Source: Chlamydiota bacterium (GTDB lineage: Bacteria; Chlamydiota; Chlamydiia; Chlamydiales; Simkaniaceae). From it: a stretch of 10,114 bases of DNA. The DNA lies in contig JAJFMG010000057.1 in assembly GCA_021772295.1 (NCBI GenBank), forward strand, positions 1-10,114, read 5' to 3'. Shown here piece after piece: positions 6,228-10,114 of this stretch (within the stretch, counting starts at the first letter, position 1; every line of letters begins with the position of its first letter). A program made the translations under genes and the position numbers. The notes under the pieces are model-generated. The model saw only the letters and a list, made by a program, of their open reading frames with translations. It was not told where the DNA came from and made no database searches.

Positions 6228-6731
6228 ATGAATCACGTAATGGTAGCAGGACATTTAGGCGCAGATCCCGAAGTGCGATTTACATCTTCCGGGCAAAAGG
6301 TGATTACTCTTAGAGTTGCATGTAACTCTAGAAAAGGAGGCAAAGAAGAAACGATTTGGTGGAGGCTTACTATTTGGGGTGAGCAGTATGATAAAATGAT
6401 GCCTTATCTAAAGAAAGGGTCTGCGATTATGGCTTGGGGTGAAATGAGCAAACCTGAGATTTATACTAATAAAGAAGGGCAACCTCAGTTATCTCTTAAT
6501 ATGACAGTGAGCCAAATGTCATTTAGTCCTTTTGGAAAATCAGACCAAAGACAAGGTTCTCCTCAAACAATGAATCAACCGCAATCTGATCCTTTTGGGC
6601 AACCGACTCAAAATCAGATGGTAGGATCAAATGCTATGCAAGAGCCTTTTTCACAAGTAATGCAAGGGCAGGGAATGGGAGATTTGCCCCAAAACAGTAC
6701 AATTTCTGATGATGACATCCCATTTCTGTAG
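6228..6731 (+). CDS. ssb: Single-stranded DNA-binding protein SSB
   Basis: SSB coats single-stranded DNA during replication, repair and recombination and recruits partner proteins through its C-terminal tip. The 167-residue protein has an N-terminal OB fold (about 1-103: MNHVMVAGHLGADPEVRFTS, WWRLTIWGEQYDKMMPYLKKG, LNMTVSQMSFSPFG). A Gln/Pro/Met-rich linker (about 104-158) and an acidic tip follow. From memory, YDKM-PYLKKGS and the SFSPFG end of the fold are shared with Chlamydia SSB. The tip reads SDDDIPFL: one leucine follows the normally terminal phenylalanine. The start is set by AAGGAG at 6213. The stop codon overlaps the pepA ribosome-binding site, 6 bases before the pepA ATG. Confidence 0.96.
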   Translation: MNHVMVAGHLGADPEVRFTSSGQKVITLRVACNSRKGGKEETIWWRLTIWGEQYDKMMPYLKKGSAIMAWGEMSKPEIYTNKEGQPQLSLNMTVSQMSFSPFGKSDQRQGSPQTMNQPQSDPFGQPTQNQMVGSNAMQEPFSQVMQGQGMGDLPQNSTISDDDIPFL

Positions 6732-6737
6732 GAGTTT

Positions 6738-8213
6738 ATGAAATTTACATCGACTCAAAATATAGAAAAAAGAAACGACTGTGATATCACAGTCGTTCCC
6801 TTTTTTAAGTCCCAAAAAAAAGCCAAAGTTGCCGCATCTATTTCTTCGTTAGAAGAGGAGTGGGAATTTGCGGTACAGTCTCAAGATTTTAAAGGAAAAA
6901 AAGAGCAAACAATGCTCATGTATTCTAAATCTCCCAAAGAAAAAAGAATACTTTTACTAGGTCTTGGAGATGAAAAAAGCTGCTCTATTGAGTCGCTGCG
7001 AAGATCCTATAGCGCTTTTGTAAAAAGGTGTCTTCATAAAGATTGGAAAAGTGCTAATGTGATTTTTCCGATTATAAAGGATGTAAAAGACATTGATATT
7101 GCGTCGGCAATTATTGATACGCTTTACCTTTCTAATTATGAATTTGATTACAAATCTACATCTACTAAATCGAAAGCTCTGCAATCGATTTGTTTATGTG
7201 GTATTGGCAAAGAGGCTCTTTCTTATGCACAATACGCATCGCATGTATTTTCTGGAGTAAACTTAACCAAAGACCTTGTCAATGGCAATGCTGATGAGAT
7301 CACGCCGCAAGCGTTTTGTAAGCTTGCAAATGAATTAGCGAAATCAAATCCAAGTATTAAAACAACGATCTTAGATAAGAAAAAACTGGAAAAAGAAAAG
7401 CTTGGATTAATTTTAGCTGTGAATCGATCCTCAAAAAGAGATCCAGCACTTATTATTATGGAGTATACGGGCAATCCATCTTCTAAAAAAAGAGGCGCTA
7501 TTCTTGGTAAAGGAGTAACCTATGACACAGGTGGGTTAACGCTAAAACCCACACCTGGCATGCTTGATATGAAGTGTGACATGGGCGGCGCAGGCCTTGT
7601 ATTCGGAGTCATGCAAGCTATTGCTAAACTCAAGCTAAAAATAAATCTTATAGCAGCTGTGCCGACGACTGAAAATGACATTGGTTCAAATTCTTATAAG
7701 CTTGGAGATGTATATACCTCCTATCATGGTAATACTGTCGAAGTTACCAACACGGACGCCGAGGGAAGATTAATTCTTGCAGATGCTGTTGCATATGTAG
7801 AAAAAAATTATAATCCTACCTTTATGATGGATTTTGCAACGCTTACTGGCGCTGTTGAGGTTGCTATTGGAGATGAGAGAGCTGGTATTTTTACAACAGA
7901 TTTAACTCTTGAAAAAAGACTTATGGAATCTGGTAATAAAACCGGTGAGTTACTTTGGCCTTTTCCAATGGATGAAGAATATGCCGAACCTCTCAAATCA
8001 GACATTGCAGATACAAAAAATAGTGGTGGCCGAAAAGGGGGAGCAATTCAAGGTGCTCACTTTATCAAGAAATTTGTGAAAAAAACGCCGCATGTTCATG
8101 TGGATATTGCAGGTGTTGCCTATTTGGATAAACCAAGAAGGTATCATGTCACAAGAGCTACAGGCTTTGGTGTGCGATTAATGGTAGAGATGTTACAAAA
8201 GTATTATGTATAA
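6738..8213 (+). CDS. pepA: Leucyl aminopeptidase PepA (M17 family)
   Basis: PepA is a cytoplasmic, usually hexameric two-metal aminopeptidase that releases N-terminal residues from peptides. The 491 residues match the family length. The N-terminal macro-like domain covers about 1-165 and the catalytic domain about 170-491. Metal ligands and catalytic residues are visible: Lys258 and Asp263 in GKGVTYDTGG, Lys270 in LTLKP, Asp281 in MKCDMGGA, and Asp340, Glu342 and Arg344 in NTDAEGRL. VNGNADEITP, DIADTKN and RATGFGVR resemble Chlamydia PepA. It sits directly after ssb with TAGGAG overlapping the ssb stop, only 3 bases from the ATG. Codons 13-20 form a perfect palindrome followed by a T run, a possible attenuator. 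Some PepA proteins also bind DNA (E. coli XerA/CarP), which is not shown here. The 3' end overlaps the next gene by 8 bases. Confidence 0.97.
   Translation: MKFTSTQNIEKRNDCDITVVPFFKSQKKAKVAASISSLEEEWEFAVQSQDFKGKKEQTMLMYSKSPKEKRILLLGLGDEKSCSIESLRRSYSAFVKRCLHKDWKSANVIFPIIKDVKDIDIASAIIDTLYLSNYEFDYKSTSTKSKALQSICLCGIGKEALSYAQYASHVFSGVNLTKDLVNGNADEITPQAFCKLANELAKSNPSIKTTILDKKKLEKEKLGLILAVNRSSKRDPALIIMEYTGNPSSKKRGAILGKGVTYDTGGLTLKPTPGMLDMKCDMGGAGLVFGVMQAIAKLKLKINLIAAVPTTENDIGSNSYKLGDVYTSYHGNTVEVTNTDAEGRLILADAVAYVEKNYNPTFMMDFATLTGAVEVAIGDERAGIFTTDLTLEKRLMESGNKTGELLWPFPMDEEYAEPLKSDIADTKNSGGRKGGAIQGAHFIKKFVKKTPHVHVDIAGVAYLDKPRRYHVTRATGFGVRLMVEMLQKYYV
6774..6806. terminator. Terminator-like perfect 24-bp palindrome inside pepA
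   Basis: AACGACTGTGAT (6774-6785) is followed directly by its exact reverse complement (6786-6797). CCC and six T residues (6801-6806) come next on the plus strand. On the minus strand the stem is followed almost at once by TCTTTTTTC. The layout (A-run, GC-containing stem, T-run) is that of a bidirectional intrinsic terminator, yet it lies in pepA codons 13-20, 43 bases after the ssb stop. It could end part of the ssb mRNA and attenuate pepA unless ribosomes translating pepA keep the stem open. A DNA-binding site is an alternative. The structure is certain; activity is inference. Confidence 0.55.
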
Positions 8214-9042
8214 AGTACAAAGGCTTGAGGCGGGAATCCGCCTCAGCGCTTTTCTTGCTAAAAAGCTTCCAGAATTTTCTCAGAAAAAAATTCAACATGC
8301 GATTGATCTTGGTGCATGCCATATAAATGGAAGGCAAGAGCGGTACTCTTCCTACAAGGTTCGCTTGGGAGAAATAATTACATTCAATGTTGATTTAGCT
8401 GTATCTTTAACAAAAAAACAAACAGTAGAAATTGTATTTGAAGATGATGAGATACTTATCTGCAATAAGCCAACTGGTATTGAATGCATTGAAAAAGACA
8501 TTCAAGGTCTATTTTCTGATGAAAAATTACGATTAGTTCATCGACTCGATAGAGAAACATCGGGCGTATTGATCCTTGCTAAAAATAAAGAGATGCAAAC
8601 AAAGCTAGAAGAGCTATTTGCCAAGCGTTTGGTTACTAAACTATATGTTGCTTTTGTACATGGAGTTGTAGCTAAAGGGGAGCGTTTAATACAGTCATGG
8701 CATGGAAAAATTGATCACGTTCATAATTTATATGGCTCTGTGTCTGCAACAAAGGGAAAACAGGCAATTACTTTAATTGAGGTCTCTAAATCTTACCCTA
8801 AGTATTCCCTTGTAAAATGTTTTCCAAAAACAGGCAGAACCCATCAGATCAGGGTTCATCTAAAAGAAATGGGGCACCCCATTATCGGAGATCATTTATA
8901 TGGAAAAAAGTATACCAAACTGCAGGCCAGCAGATTGCTTTTGCATGCAATGGGACTTATGTTTACTCATCCAAAAACAAAACAAAAGGTTCAGGTGCGG
9001 GCTGATATTCCAAGTGACTTTAAGATAATTGAAAAGAAATGA
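8206..9042 (+). CDS. RluA-family pseudouridine synthase with an S4 domain
   Basis: Enzymes of this family convert uridine to pseudouridine in 23S rRNA or, in some members, tRNA. The 278-residue protein has an S4-like RNA-binding region (about 10-60: IRLSAFLAKKLPEFSQKKIQ, LGACHINGR). A catalytic domain follows, with DDEILICNKPTG (80-91), HRLDRETSG (112-120, catalytic Asp115) and GRTHQIRVHL (210-219). It is a little shorter than typical RluC/RluD, and the target site cannot be assigned (RluA, RluC and RluD groups all remain possible). Its ATG overlaps the end of pepA by 8 bases without a strong ribosome-binding site, so coupling to pepA translation is likely. Its TGA overlaps the ATG of the arginase remnant. 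All catalytic motifs are present, so it is probably active. Confidence 0.93.
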   Translation: MYKVQRLEAGIRLSAFLAKKLPEFSQKKIQHAIDLGACHINGRQERYSSYKVRLGEIITFNVDLAVSLTKKQTVEIVFEDDEILICNKPTGIECIEKDIQGLFSDEKLRLVHRLDRETSGVLILAKNKEMQTKLEELFAKRLVTKLYVAFVHGVVAKGERLIQSWHGKIDHVHNLYGSVSATKGKQAITLIEVSKSYPKYSLVKCFPKTGRTHQIRVHLKEMGHPIIGDHLYGKKYTKLQASRLLLHAMGLMFTHPKTKQKVQVRADIPSDFKIIEKK

Positions 9043-9926
9043 TATTTTTAGCAAAACAATTACTTTTCATTGAATGTCCGTTTTTTTCGATTGTACTCAG
9101 AGGATCTGTAAATGAAAAAAACGATGTATCTCATTCGAGCATTGTGGCATTGGCGCTCAATTGAAAGACTGTCAAGATGGAGCGCAAGCTCTTTTTGATT
9201 CCTGGCTTGTAGACACTTTGCAACAAAAAAGTATACTTGCATGTCTTTGGGATAAGGTATCATTATTCGCTCAAGAAAAGCATCTTGCAATGAAGAAAAA
9301 ATGACGTGCATTAAAGACTTTTAGATTCCGTATTTGCAAGTCTAAATAAAGAGGGATTCACTCTGATTTTGGGAGAAGATTGCTCGATTGTAAATGGCAC
9401 GTGGAATGTTGTTTGCAAGTTTTTAAATCAAGAGTCAAATGGGCCTTCTTTGGATACGAGTCCATCTGATGCCATACATAGTATGGACTTGTCGTCTCTT
9501 CTGGAATATGGCGACCCTAGACTTTGTGAGCTATCAAAAAAACGATCATGTCTGATTGGAATAAGGTCATATGAGCTCTGAGAAAAGGAGTTATTAGAAA
9601 GGCTCGGTTTTCGTATTTTTTATCATGAAGAAGTGGTACAAAGTGGGCTTGATACTAGAATGGCTAAGGCATTATCGATTGTATCAAGTGGAACCTGTGG
9701 ATTTGAAGTGTTACTTGATTTCGATGTTTTTGATCCATAAGATACGCCGAGAGTTGGCACCGCGAGCCAAATGGTGTAAATACTAATGAAATGCTTAAAG
9801 CGCTAGAGGTGTTTGAAGAGCATTCTGATTAAAAGCTTTTGAACTCATAGGGTATATAATCCAGCTTGTGATCATAATCTTAGAAGCTATCAATTAGTTG
9901 TGGATTCAGTCGTAGCAGCTCTTTGA
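9039..9926 (+). pseudogene. Decayed arginase (ureohydrolase family)
   Basis: Arginase hydrolyses arginine to ornithine and urea with a two-Mn centre. The ATG overlaps the TGA of the pseudouridine synthase gene, so this was the fourth operon gene. The frame holds for 41 codons (to TGA 9162), shifts (about 9161-9304), returns (9315-9581, TGA), reads on past that stop to TAA 9738 and TAA 9777, shifts again (about 9773-9832), then returns to TGA 9924. Joined fragments follow arginase order: LILGEDCSIVNGTWN (for the GGDHS region), LDTSPSDAIHSMDLSSLLEYGDPRL (for the TPETSPSGNIHGMPLA region), LLDFDVFDP, DTPRVGTA (for DAPGVGTP) and YNPACDHNLRS at the C-terminus. The His of GGDHS is Cys, and the D-A-H-x-D metal motif is not readable. 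The gene is surely inactive; arginase versus a close relative is fairly sure. Confidence 0.85.
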
Positions 9927-9935
9927 GCTAAAGTG

Positions 9936-9951
9936 CAAAAGCTCGCTTTTG
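9936..9951 (+). terminator. Weak terminator-like hairpin after the arginase remnant
   Basis: CAAAAG and CTTTTG pair around CTCG, 10 bases after the last arginase stop codon. Three T residues and then an A/T-rich stretch follow. The stem has only two G-C pairs, so termination would be weak. It is the only hairpin I see after the operon, and it overlaps the -35 region proposed for the next gene. Confidence 0.3.
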
Positions 9952-9975
9952 TTTAAGCTTATTTTATGCTATGAT
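9949..9975 (+). promoter_or_regulatory. Candidate extended -10 promoter for the glycosyltransferase gene
   Basis: TGCTATGAT at 9967-9975 fits an extended -10 (TG-n-TATAAT with one mismatch). TTGTTT at 9949-9954 gives a -35 with a short 15-base spacer, which extended -10 promoters tolerate. Transcription would start near 9982, about 22 bases before the ATG. An 8-bp inverted repeat, TTTAAGCT (9952-9959) and AGCTTAAA (9978-9985), brackets the -10 and could be an operator. Confidence 0.45.
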
Positions 9976-10003
9976 TTAGCTTAAAAAAGTAACTATAGAT
10001 GTA

Positions 10004-10114
10004 ATGAAGAAGTACCTTTTTGTAAAAACATCCGCTCTTGGGGATATTCTGCAATCGCTTTTTGCTGTGCAAGACCTAGTACAAAGAGATCCAAGTGCTA
10101 TTATTGACTTTGTT
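10004..10114 (+). CDS. Glycosyltransferase family 9, heptosyltransferase-like (N-terminus only)
   Basis: Only 37 codons are inside the window, but the N-terminus MKKYLFVKTSALGDILQSLF, followed by a helix and a beta strand (SAIIDFV), is the classic first Rossmann unit of GT9 proteins. These are GT-B enzymes such as the WaaC, WaaF and WaaQ heptosyltransferases, which add heptose from ADP-heptose to the LPS core at the inner face of the inner membrane. The VKTSALGD loop is the family hallmark. Which member this is cannot be told, and a related glycosyl transfer in an organism with a shortened LPS core is possible. No strong Shine-Dalgarno is seen before the ATG. A separate promoter precedes it, so it is probably not part of the ssb-pepA operon. 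Confidence 0.85.
   Translation, partial: MKKYLFVKTSALGDILQSLFAVQDLVQRDPSAIIDFV

Noticed and set aside
6774..6797. CRP- or LexA-like site at the pepA palindrome
   Set aside because: The TGTGA/TCACA and CTGT/ACAG half-sites are closer together than either consensus requires.
9060..9311. Minus-strand open frame of 83 codons
   Set aside because: It lies opposite the arginase remnant, has no ribosome-binding site or recognisable domain, and the plus strand explains the sequence.

Overview
The window most likely comes from a member of the Chlamydiae, probably an environmental (non-Chlamydiaceae) lineage. The DNA is AT-rich. The aminopeptidase and the single-strand binding protein align, from memory, with the PepA and SSB of Chlamydia, and ssb directly followed by pepA is the Chlamydia order. 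The acpS gene next to a membrane PIN/TRAM gene and the cysteine-bearing orphan proteins fit the same picture. The genus cannot be fixed from sequence alone.

Left part (1-3039). An unrecognised minus-strand gene runs off the left edge. Upstream of it on the same strand are acpS (holo-ACP synthase) and a YacL-type membrane PIN/TRAM protein, which overlap by an ATGA junction. A short intergenic region with two clean dyads separates these from a plus-strand gene for a four-helix membrane protein. That gene ends 2 bases from the end of the convergent rlmH gene.

Middle part (3040-6227). lgt (prolipoprotein diacylglyceryl transferase) is divergent from rlmH. It carries an unusual insertion of about 95 residues and uses a non-ATG start. 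Its 3' end overlaps by 32 bases the end of a convergent gene for a 605-residue orphan protein. That orphan is in turn divergent from ssb.

Right part (6228-10114). ssb, pepA, a RluA-family pseudouridine synthase and a decayed arginase are packed as one plus-strand operon. The junctions are a 6-base gap, an 8-base overlap and an ATGA overlap. The arginase has at least three in-frame stops and several frame changes. Its motifs can still be read to the C-terminus. A new promoter region then leads into a family 9 glycosyltransferase (heptosyltransferase-like) that runs off the right edge.

The genes are mostly housekeeping: lipid and lipoprotein synthesis, rRNA modification, DNA maintenance and peptide turnover. 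The points most worth a second look are a perfect 24-bp palindrome flanked by A and T runs inside the start of pepA, the arginase remnant, the Lgt insertion, the extra terminal leucine of SSB, and the two orphan proteins. I found no mobile element, CRISPR array, tRNA or rRNA.
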